A DNA stretch of 64,000 bases. Origin: Agarophyton chilense (lineage: Eukaryota > Rhodophyta > Florideophyceae > Gracilariales > Gracilariaceae). Shown piece after piece: positions 10,309 to 18,455 of the stretch. The translations under genes and the position numbers were made by a program. Position 1 is the first letter of the stretch, and the number at the start of each line of letters is the position of its first letter. The notes beneath the pieces are model-generated. The model saw only the letters and a program-made list of their open reading frames with translations, was not told the origin of the DNA and did not search any database. The DNA lies in the NCBI GenBank assembly GCA_030374765.1, contig JARGXX010000097.1, forward strand, positions 930,001 to 994,000. Reading direction: 5' to 3'.

Positions 10309-10680
10309 CTACGCTAACTCACTCGGGGTGTTCTTGCGATTGAGTAAGCGCTTGAGCATGACTGGCACATCTTCTTTGATTCGTTCCAACGGTTCCAATG
10401 TGTCCTCTATAGCACTGAGTCCTTTCCAACGAACCTGAACCTTGATTCCATCAAAAGTTTTGAACAGCTTCCTCAGACGAGCCACAGGCATACCAGTCTC
10501 TGAGGTGATTACATGGGACATGATTGCATCAGTTTCCAGAGAGGTATCATTGTAGTACGTCAGTCTGCATGCATGAATGTCTTCCGTAAGTACGTTGCGT
10601 AGGTCCTCGACCTGATACACGTAATCCGATATTGTTTTGAGGATGCGACGTGGTCCGAGCCAACGCAACGCCAGCTTTTC
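10309..10680 (-). pseudogene. Ty3 A chromodomain / pol C-terminus
   Basis: Reverse-strand reading LGPRRILKTISDYVYQVEDL is the end-of-integrase module. It is followed by a chromo-like segment KVQVRWKGLSAIEDTLEPLE (about residues 70-95 of the frame), then the C-terminus ending just inside the 3' LTR. Chromodomains in Ty3 elements steer integration to particular chromatin. A stop upstream separates it from the integrase core. Confidence 0.7.
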
Positions 10681-10749
10681 ACCGGCATGGAATTATTCAC
10701 GAGCTACTATGACATAATCTCCTTCTGTAAAGTTCGGAAGCGTTCTCTT

Positions 10750-11640
10750 TTACGCTTTCTCACGAGATGCTTGCCTGATCTCCTGTAGCTCAGAAGCCAC
10801 TGACGGAGGGAGAGCACAGCAGGCCTTCTGCAGATTTTCATTGTTAACACAGCGCTCACGAATGACGTCTGCGACTTTAATTTCCTTCTGACTAGATTTT
10901 CGTAGACACGATGAAACTGGTGGAGTTGGCTTCATGCCCAGAAAGGCTGTGACAGGGGCGACGTTCATCCTATGCGGCGAAAAAGAGTTCTTCAGAATGC
11001 TTTTTATAATAGGGACCAGATCCGTCCATTCCTTGAAGTCCATCTACATATCCGATGTTAAAGCGCGAAACCTGCGTAGAACTTCTTTTCTCAAGCGCTC
11101 GACTGCTTCGTTCCTCCATGGAGTGTATGTGAGAGTGTATTGATGCGGTACACGTAGGGATTCGCAGAGGAGGCGAATGGTTTCGTTTCGGAAATGCGTT
11201 GGGCCGTCGGACATGAGACCGTTTGGTACAGCGAATGCAGCGCACCAGTCGACAATAGGCAGAGCAGAATTCTCAGCGGCTGTGTTTGCAAATGCAAAGA
11301 GCCACTTGTAATCCGAGTGATCGTCGCGCAGCATGAGAACGTATTTTTCACCGCTTCGGCTTGGTCCAATTTCCAGATAGTTGAACTGCAGGAGGTCATT
11401 TGGCCCGGTTCCATGAACTGCTGGTCCGAAGGAGCGAGGAACTTTTTCACCCCCTGTAGTAGAGATGCAGTGAATGCAAGCTCGAACGAAAGTTCGGATG
11501 TCATTCTTCTAGGTCATCCAAAAAAACATTTTGCGGAGAGTGTTCAAAGTTGGAATTCGGCCTCGGTGCCCCAAAGGACCAGTGTGTGAAATGATACAAA
11601 AGCGTAGCTGCAGTTCTTCGGCGTTGTCAGGGATCAAAAC
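10750..11640 (-). pseudogene. Ty3 A integrase core
   Basis: Overlapping frames 11334-11044 and 11043-10750. The first has YKWLFAFANTAAENSA, DWCAAFAVPNGLMSDGPTHF (second catalytic Asp), YTPWRNEAVERLRKEVLRRFRAL (catalytic Glu) and then a stop. The second carries the post-core segment. The zinc-binding N-domain (about 11640-11400) is in another frame. At least two lesions. Confidence 0.65.
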
Positions 11641-11658
11641 GGCGCTATCCTTAAATTT

Positions 11659-12334
11659 CTAAAGTCCATTTTCCTTCTGTAAGCCTTGCGGACGCGCGAA
11701 ACTGTTAGACGATTGTGCGGCAAAGATTTCGTCAAGCTTTGGCCAGGAAAAGCCTTTGGCTGAGCTGGAAGGGAGAGAAGGGATCTTCACTAGGCGTCTG
11801 ACAGTGGATGGTGCTCTACAGCGTGTGAGCATGTCGGCCCATACATTTTCGGTGCCTTTGATGTGGAAGCACGTGTAGCTGTAGGTGCTTAATTTGACTG
11901 CCCATCGTAACACCTTTCTGGTAGATGGTAGGCTGAGATCTGGGATGGTATGCAACGGATCGAAAAGGAAGATGAGGTTGTTGTGGTCTGTGTAGAGATC
12001 AATACCGGCTGAGGGTGCTACGAGCCAATGCATCCGCTCCATTGTAGCCAGTATTGCAAAAGCTTCTTTCTCTAGCACTGACCAGCCTAGTTGCGTAGCA
12101 TTGAACAGGCCTGAACAGAATGCCAAGGAACTGTGGCGCTGCTGCGCATGGGGCTTGTGGAGATCAGACGGGGGCACTTGCGTCAGTATTCCAGACCAGA
12201 TGTTGTCGGAGGCATCTGTGTAGACAATGATTCGCTGGTTTTCGTCTCTGTGTGACAGTGTGACGCTGTGGGCAAGGGCTTCTTTGCAGGCACGAAATGC
12301 TTTCGCCTCCTGTTCTGACCAGTCAAGAGATGCG
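11659..12334 (-). pseudogene. Ty3 A RNase H domain
   Basis: Reverse-strand frame beginning at the copia C insertion border reads LDWSEQEAKAFRACKEAL, then IIVYTDASDNIWSGIL (catalytic Asp), LGWSVLEKEAFAILATMER (catalytic Glu), IDLYTDHNNLIFLF (Asp) and FHIKGTENVWADMLTR. All RNase H acidic residues appear present. It is separated from its RT (30098-32194) by the 17.8-kb copia C insertion. Confidence 0.75.
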
Positions 12335-12339
12335 AGGTC

Positions 12340-12590
12340 TAAAGATAGTCAGTGTCAGATACAGGAAAGTCTGAGTGAAAGGTGCAGGGTGTATTCAGAG
12401 TACAAGCATCCTCGGTCCCGTGCATCGGGGTCTCGTCCGACGTTTAAAATGCGGCGGTCTGATATTTGTAGTCAAAGAACTTGTTACACAAACATTCGCC
12501 AAGAAATATACATTACAAATACAAATACAAATGCAAATGCAAATACAGTGAACTTCACTAGTCCACGAGAGCAATATTCAAACATTCATA
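12340..12590 (-). repeat. 3' LTR of copia C
   Basis: Plus strand begins TAAAGATAGTC and ends AAACATTCATA, so in element sense it runs TATGAATG ... ATCTTTA instead of TG...CA. These ends are fixed by the perfect AGGTC duplications. It contains an AAATAC/AAATGC hexamer run (about 12513-12545). A purine tract (GAAGAAGGAGCAA in sense) adjoins it at 12591-12603. Confidence 0.8.
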
Positions 12591-12601
12591 TTGCTCCTTC
12601 T

Positions 12602-12762
12602 TCAGCCGAAGTTCTTTTCTGTCGCCTTGGTCTCAGCAACTGCAGTGAAGTCGATGGAAAGCTGGCCAGAGAAAAGAGTCAACTGCAATGCTTGTGTGAG
12701 AGGGCTGTCGCGCTTCGTTAGCGGATCAGCTAAGTTCGTAGTCCCAGGTATCCAGGAGATAC
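12602..12762 (-). pseudogene. Copia C RNase H, C-terminal piece and gag-pol end
   Basis: Reverse-strand ISWIPGTTNLADPLTKRDSP is the signature C-terminal block of copia RNase H, followed by about 35 residues to the natural stop next to the purine tract. Its upstream continuation lies at 24567-24836, on the other side of Ty3 element B. The duplicated GATAC borders the break. Confidence 0.8.
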
Positions 12763-13678
12763 TGTAGAGCAACGCCCAGTTAGGGGATACTTGAAGATGC
12801 AACTCATAGAATGAGGATTGAACCCTCCGAGGGTTATGATTATGATCCCCTCTATGGTGTGCTGAGGTGGCACTGTTTTCTGGTTATATTTCGCCTATAA
12901 GGGAAAAATTCGGATGGCCCATGGTTGGATTGGCCCCGTGATACACGTGGCTTAATTTTGGCACCGAATTTCGGATATTTGTTAGAACGTTGGATTTTTG
13001 GGCCCTGGCAGTGGGAGCTCCACGTGTATGGTCCTGAGCTGGTGTGCACTACTGTACAGTTTAGTTAGTGGGCCCTACTCAGGGAGGCGAGATCTGACAG
13101 TCCGAGCTCAGAGTAAATGACAACCAAGGTTGATCTTCGATACCTTTAGAGGTTCTTCGTCGCTATCGTTTCGGCCTTACAACCCGGAACGGGCTCTGGT
13201 TAGCAACGCCTGCGTAGGGACACGACTCCACTTGGAGAGTGCCCACGTTTGGGTTCCGTGCAACCACCCCCTTGGGACCGTTCAGACGACCTGCGTGCAC
13301 GATACCCCGTGGGGGTTCTGCTTACTTGTTGCGTGCTTTTTGTGTTTCCTTTCGAGGACAAGTTTTCGCCCCTGTATTGGGTTTCTTTTGTTGTTTCGCC
13401 CGTTTTCTGGTTCTCGGGTCCGGTGCCTGTTAGTGCCCGACCCTCGCCCCGTTTTTCCTCTTCGCCGGATTTTCCCCCATTCTTTGGGATACCCATACCC
13501 ATTCCCGATCCAACGGTTTCTACCCCTCACCTCCGTCGGTACTGCCGGAATCCCCCGTGGGAGTTACACCCCACACTACGGGTGGAACGGAGGGCTCTGT
13601 CTCTGAGTCTGCCTCCCCCCAGGGAGCAAGGCTTCGAACACCTTGAGAGCACTTCCCGTCGCCGGGTTTTGCTCCACA
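12763..13678 (+). repeat. 5' LTR of Ty3 B
   Basis: 916 bp, TGTAGAGCAACGCC ... TTTTGCTCCACA. It matches 23648-24561 with about 20 substitutions or small indels, mostly in the left 350 bp, and matches the inverted solo LTR 24842-25755. Long frames inside it are not treated as genes. Confidence 0.92.
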
Positions 13679-13680
13679 AG

Positions 13681-13701
13681 TGGTCTCCCGACTTAGAATC
13701 C
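13681..13701 (+). other. Primer-binding site of Ty3 B
   Basis: TGGTCTCCCGACTTAGAATC begins two bases after the LTR. It starts with TGG as expected for complementarity to a tRNA 3' CCA end. Elements E and F have TGGTCTCCCGACTTTGAAG and TGGTCTCCCGATTTAGAATC in the same place, so a common primer tRNA ending ...GGGAGACCA is likely; I cannot name it. Confidence 0.7.
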
Positions 13702-13905
13702 GTTCTCGGACTTTTGGGTTGGTCATCCACGTGTTGGAATATCTCTTGGAAGAGGAAGCACCGTCGTGAAGATTTGTTGTAGTGGTCCCCTTTGGAAAGG
13801 GTGGAATCGGTTTTTATTTTTGTTTTGTGTTACGTCATCCGTTCTCCGGGAATCTCGTGATCGAATTTCATCGTTACCCCGAATCGTCGGTGTCGTGTCT
13901 GCAGC

Positions 13906-15936
13906 ATGTCGCCGCCTACCCGTGGTTCCAGGACTGGATCGAACCGTCAAGCGGATTCAATGCCCCCGGCCCCGCCTAGGTCGAGGAGCTCAATTCCCGA
14001 AGGTCGGAACGATTCCGGTATCGATCCGGACACTCGGAGAGCACCCTCAGTGGTTTCAGGTCCTCGAGAGGTCGTGGCTGTGGGCCCAGCTCCAGTGGTG
14101 GAGACCCCCTCAGCAGCACCCCGAAGTCAGGCCGACCCTGAATTACAGCGCCTGGAGACTCGAATTGATATCGCCAACGCGGCTCACATCGAGCTCCTTC
14201 AGGAGGTTACTACCCTCCGCCTCAAGGTGGAGGACGCCCAGGTGCGGGGAGTCGCCGATGACCTTCGTACCCTGAGGAGGGATGTGAACTTTTTTTTGGA
14301 AAGCTTTGGTACCCCTGGGGTCTTTATCCAGGAGTACCGGAACCTCGTGGAGGAACACCGCGTGCAAGCGGAACGCTTCCGAGCTCGGCTGGACACCCTC
14401 GAGGCCATTATCCGTATGGACGGAGACGCAGAAGCCTCGAAGGATAAACCCGACGTTTCGGAAGACGAAGAACACCGCTCCGCTAAACGGGCCCGCCGCA
14501 AGTCCAAGAAGATGGTTCACCTCCAAGAGGATTTATCGGATTCCAATCCCAATCGCTCGTCATCGAGTTCGTCCTCCGAATCTTCGGATAGTGAAGATGG
14601 ACGCCGTTCATCCCGGGCGACTCGGTCGAAGGCTACTTACACCTCTCAAGGGGCAATTCGTACCCGGAAGAAGGGTAGGAAACACCTTGGATTAAGGGAG
14701 CTGAAGCCGACGAATCCTCTCTATCGGAAGCTGCTATCGTACCGCTATTACCGGTTGGATAACCCTTCGAGAGATCGAACATCCCGCGGAACGGGTAAGG
14801 TCAAGGACTACATCAAAAGGCTGAGCATCACCCTACAGAAGAGGGAGTTCACAAAAACAGACCCAATTCTGGTGCTCGATTTCCTTGCGAGGTTCGTCCA
14901 GGAGGCTGGCATCCTCGGTATGAGTGAAGCGCAAGCGTATCTTGCATTACCCTATTTCTTAAAGGGGATGGCTGAAGACCAGTTCAACTCCGTCCGTGGA
15001 TCATCCCGAGCCTCGGAAGGGGGAGTCACGTGCTGGCCCGAAGCGGTGCAGTACCTCTTGAGGTCATACGCTACTGGAAATGCGATTCAGGAAGCAACCC
15101 TTGCATTAAGGGATACGCGGCAGAAGCCGATGGAAACCAAAACGGTGTATTCAACTCGCTTGAATAAAGCGTTTCACAGATGCGGGAATATATTCCCCGC
15201 CTACGAGAGATGCTCCATGTTTGTGGATGGTTTGGACCCCTCGATAAGGGCATTGGTTGCCCGACATCGGGAAGAGAAGCGCAAGCTGACCTACTTGGAA
15301 CTGGTTCAGTACGCCCAGGCTGAGGGGGATACTCTCCGTGCCCGGCAGAACCGGAAGAGTCGGCCGACACGTGCATTCCTCGCCGATGGAGGTAACTCGT
15401 CTTTGTCACTCGCAGGAGGCCCTACCCCTGTGGGGGTCAATGATAACATTCACTTCATGGGAAGTAACCCCGAATCTATGGGTACGTCTGAGTTGCAGTC
15501 GACATCCGCTCCGACTACGGATGAAGACCCTGCGCTCTATACCCACGGACGGAGGGTGCCAGCCGCATCGCTACCTTTTGCGAATACCGCTGCTCCGTTC
15601 TCTCGCCCCGGATGGAGGGATACAGCACCACGTCCCCTGGATTCACGTCCACAACCGAACCCGGCAGAGCTGATTTGCTATTTGTGTTACCTCCGTGGTC
15701 ACAAAGCACCAGACTGCACATTTCCCCTGCGGGAGGGTTCACGAATTATCGCTCAGTACGAGGCTCTGACCCCTGAGGAGAAAGCTCGAGTCCCGAGTAG
15801 GTCCTATGAGGAACAAAGGATACTCCGAGCTCACCTTGCTGACAGGGATACAGAACTTGTACGCGCGAACGGGGAACAACCGGTCCCCTTCGAGGCAGCT
15901 GCACCGAATTCGGTGGGGTCCGCTTCGAAAAACTAA
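13906..15936 (+). CDS. gag: Ty3 B Gag
   Basis: 676-aa structural protein of the particle. N-terminal Pro/Ser-rich stretch, a probable coiled coil (about residues 80-145), a Ser/Asp-rich acidic segment (about 190-245), a retrotransposon-Gag core (about 265-510, including MAEDQFNSVRGSSRASEGGV) and one CCHC zinc knuckle C591-x2-C-x4-H-x4-C604. Element E Gag has the same layout and shares long identical blocks. The frame is uninterrupted, and the first Met at 13906 aligns with the start of the conserved Arg/Ser-rich segment in E. It ends AAA AAC TAA inside a frameshift signal. Confidence 0.9.
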   Translation: MSPPTRGSRTGSNRQADSMPPAPPRSRSSIPEGRNDSGIDPDTRRAPSVVSGPREVVAVGPAPVVETPSAAPRSQADPELQRLETRIDIANAAHIELLQEVTTLRLKVEDAQVRGVADDLRTLRRDVNFFLESFGTPGVFIQEYRNLVEEHRVQAERFRARLDTLEAIIRMDGDAEASKDKPDVSEDEEHRSAKRARRKSKKMVHLQEDLSDSNPNRSSSSSSSESSDSEDGRRSSRATRSKATYTSQGAIRTRKKGRKHLGLRELKPTNPLYRKLLSYRYYRLDNPSRDRTSRGTGKVKDYIKRLSITLQKREFTKTDPILVLDFLARFVQEAGILGMSEAQAYLALPYFLKGMAEDQFNSVRGSSRASEGGVTCWPEAVQYLLRSYATGNAIQEATLALRDTRQKPMETKTVYSTRLNKAFHRCGNIFPAYERCSMFVDGLDPSIRALVARHREEKRKLTYLELVQYAQAEGDTLRARQNRKSRPTRAFLADGGNSSLSLAGGPTPVGVNDNIHFMGSNPESMGTSELQSTSAPTTDEDPALYTHGRRVPAASLPFANTAAPFSRPGWRDTAPRPLDSRPQPNPAELICYLCYLRGHKAPDCTFPLREGSRIIAQYEALTPEEKARVPSRSYEEQRILRAHLADRDTELVRANGEQPVPFEAAAPNSVGSASKN

Positions 15937-15992
15937 ACTTGGGAGTCTCCCCTGCGGGAGGGGCGTCTTCTAAGCCGGAGTTGAAGACGCCC
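15927..15992 (+). promoter_or_regulatory. Putative -1 ribosomal frameshift signal, gag/pol of Ty3 B
   Basis: GAAAAAC (15927-15933) immediately precedes the gag stop TAA, and pol continues in the -1 frame with no stop in the overlap. Thirteen bases downstream lies hairpin CTCCC-ctgc-GGGAG (15947-15960), followed directly by a perfect 10-bp stem GGGCGTCTTC / GAAGACGCCC (15961-15970 with 15983-15992). Element E has the canonical G-GGA-AAA at the same codon distance and the same two hairpins at the same spacing. Confidence 0.65.
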
Positions 15993-18455
15993 GAGGCGCT
16001 CCAGCTTCGCTCCCCAGCTGTGACTATCCTTTCAAGGAGAACGGCTGACACCGACGTTAACTCGGGATACTTTAGTGTCCTCCGTCGCCCGTGGATACGG
16101 TCCCGTAATCTCCGTATTCCGGATCGAGTTATGGTAATGGCCAAGCGGAAGTATAAAGTATTTGCCGACTTCGGCCTGTCCAACCAGTTTATGGTTCGTC
16201 AAATATCTGTCCTGGATAGAGGAGCCGCTCCTAACTTAATTCATGTGGAATTGTTACCCCCGCTGCTCCGGGTCCAAGTTCGTACCGGTCCACGTTTGGA
16301 TATCGCCGATGCGAACAACCACCCGCTACGGACACTGGGTACAATTTCCCTCATGGTGAGGTTAGGCTCCTATCTCGTTCAGCTAGAGTTTATTGTATGC
16401 AAGTCACTTGCAGCACCAGTCATACTGGGTTGTGACTTTTGCGACCGCTTCGTGGAAGCCATCCGTCCTCGGAATAGAACTGTGGAACTTGAAGACGGGT
16501 CTACGATCCCAATCGTTCGTAAACCCTTACAGGGAGCAGCGCGAACACGCGTTCCTCTCCCTGTCGCGCAGGAATCTGTGAAGAAGGACCCGGTTTCTAC
16601 ACGGGTAAAGGTTGCGAAGTCAGTGGCTATCCCGCCGGAAACCCAGGTTTGGGTCACGGTTGTTACCAAGCAAATTGGTGTGCATGTGGTACAACTGAAC
16701 CCGTCTCTGTATACGCGGCGTCAACTCGCCCTTGCGAATGGGGTTGTCTCCGTGGAACCGGATAAACCTTTCAAGGTTTTGGTAGCCAACTTTGGAAAGA
16801 CAACGCAGCATTTGGTCAAACACCAGATCCTGGGTTCTGTTCTTCCACACCCGCATGCAGTCGTACCTACAAAGATCTCTATCGCAGAGGTCCTTGGTGT
16901 GGCGGACCCTAAGGAGGGGGAGGACACTGCCGAAATCGCGGAAGACGGTGAGCATACGACTGCAGCTCCACACACTGAACACTTTAAACCTCAGGAGGTT
17001 ACGGCCCCTATCACAGGAGCAGACAAGACGGATTCTGTTCAGGAATTGGAAAAATGGGATCTTAACCATGTACCCGCATCTCATCGGGAGAAGCTGAGGC
17101 ACATGCTTCGTGAATTTACCCCCATGTGGGATGGTTCCCTTGGAACTATTGGGATTACAGAACACCGCATCGACTTGTTACCGAACACTCGGCCTCTTGC
17201 CCAACACCCTTACAGGGCTGGACCGAAAGCTCGGGAAGAGGAGAAATCTCAGGTGGAGAAGATGCTTAAAGCGGGCGTAATTGAACCTGCCCAGTCCGCT
17301 TGGGCCTCACCAGTGGTGTTAGTTCCGAAACCGGATGGATCGTGGCGTTTCTGCATCGATTACAGACGCCTGAACGAGGTAACCATTAAGGATGTGTACC
17401 CGATCCCTCGGATGGACGAATACATCGACTCCCTTGGGAGCACTACTGTTTTCTCTACCCTCGACGCCAATTCGGGCTACTGGCAAGTCCCTATTAGGGA
17501 GGAAGATGGAGACAAAACGGCTTTCGTGTGTCATCAAGGACTTTTCCGATTCCGGAGAATGCCTTTTGGGTTGACAAATTCCCCCGCAACGTTTCAACGG
17601 GCGATAGACATTCTGCTGGCTCCCTTCAAGTGGAGGACGTGTCTAGTGTATTTAGACGACATTATTGTCTTCTCCAACAACCTGGATGACCACCTCGAAC
17701 ACGTCAGGGACGTAATGAAGATACTCCGCGACGCGGGAATCACCTTGAAACTCAAGAAGTGCGAGTTTTTCACCGATTCGGTTAAGTATCTGGGTCATAT
17801 CATCCGTCCCGGACAGCTTTCAATCGATGAAGTACGAGTGAAATCCTTGAAGGAAGCAAAACACCCGAAAACTCAAACGGAGTTGCGATCCTTCTTAGGT
17901 CTGTGTAACGTGTATCGCCGATTCGTCCCGAACTTTGCGGATATTGCCACCCCCCTCAACAGGCTCCTGACGAAGGGACAACCAGTTGAACTGGAACCTT
18001 TTGGCGACGCGGAAGCGTCTGCCTTCACGGCACTGGTGAATGCCGTAACATCACCGCCAATCTTGGCTCTACCCAATCCTGGGCTCCCTTACGAAGTGGA
18101 CACCGATGCTAGTGCAAACCAAGTAGGTTGTGCACTGTTCCAATCCTCTGAGGATGGTGAACGTCACCCTATTTGGTACTGGTCACGTTCCCTGAATGTC
18201 CATGAAAGGAACTACTCGGTCTCCGAGAAAGAATGTTTAGCTGTTGTGTGGGTCTTAGCTACACTTCGCCCCTATCTGATGGGTACTCGTTTCAAAGTCC
18301 ATACGGACCACGCATGCTTGCGTTGGCTCCTGGAGATCTCCGAACCGTCGGGCCGCCTTATGCGCTGGCGTCTCCGACTGTCGGAATTCGACTTTGAGAT
18401 CCTGTACAAGAAAGGGAAGCTGAACACTCAGGCTGATGCACTATCCCGCTTGTGA
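15939..18455 (+). CDS. pol: Ty3 B Pol part 1: protease, reverse transcriptase, RNase H
   Basis: 838 codons in the -1 frame of gag, probably made by frameshifting rather than from its own ATG. Protease: VLDRGAAPNLIH at about 92-103, where the catalytic DTG is changed to DRG; element E keeps DTG. RT: FCIDYRRLNEVTIKD, FSTLDANSGYWQVPI, and YLDD at 571-574, all intact. RNase H: DTDAS at 721-725, ENYSVSEKE-type Glu block, HTDHACLRWLL, and QADALSRL at the end. UGA at 18453 stops the frame exactly between RNase H and integrase, while the same frame reopens into integrase. Confidence 0.88.
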   Translation: MGVSPAGGASSKPELKTPEALQLRSPAVTILSRRTADTDVNSGYFSVLRRPWIRSRNLRIPDRVMVMAKRKYKVFADFGLSNQFMVRQISVLDRGAAPNLIHVELLPPLLRVQVRTGPRLDIADANNHPLRTLGTISLMVRLGSYLVQLEFIVCKSLAAPVILGCDFCDRFVEAIRPRNRTVELEDGSTIPIVRKPLQGAARTRVPLPVAQESVKKDPVSTRVKVAKSVAIPPETQVWVTVVTKQIGVHVVQLNPSLYTRRQLALANGVVSVEPDKPFKVLVANFGKTTQHLVKHQILGSVLPHPHAVVPTKISIAEVLGVADPKEGEDTAEIAEDGEHTTAAPHTEHFKPQEVTAPITGADKTDSVQELEKWDLNHVPASHREKLRHMLREFTPMWDGSLGTIGITEHRIDLLPNTRPLAQHPYRAGPKAREEEKSQVEKMLKAGVIEPAQSAWASPVVLVPKPDGSWRFCIDYRRLNEVTIKDVYPIPRMDEYIDSLGSTTVFSTLDANSGYWQVPIREEDGDKTAFVCHQGLFRFRRMPFGLTNSPATFQRAIDILLAPFKWRTCLVYLDDIIVFSNNLDDHLEHVRDVMKILRDAGITLKLKKCEFFTDSVKYLGHIIRPGQLSIDEVRVKSLKEAKHPKTQTELRSFLGLCNVYRRFVPNFADIATPLNRLLTKGQPVELEPFGDAEASAFTALVNAVTSPPILALPNPGLPYEVDTDASANQVGCALFQSSEDGERHPIWYWSRSLNVHERNYSVSEKECLAVVWVLATLRPYLMGTRFKVHTDHACLRWLLEISEPSGRLMRWRLRLSEFDFEILYKKGKLNTQADALSRL

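Noticed and set aside
13130-13782. Long overlapping frames inside the LTRs of B and the solo LTR (for example 158 and 177 codons)
   Set aside because: They overlap on both strands and in several frames, are low-complexity, and simply repeat in every LTR copy.
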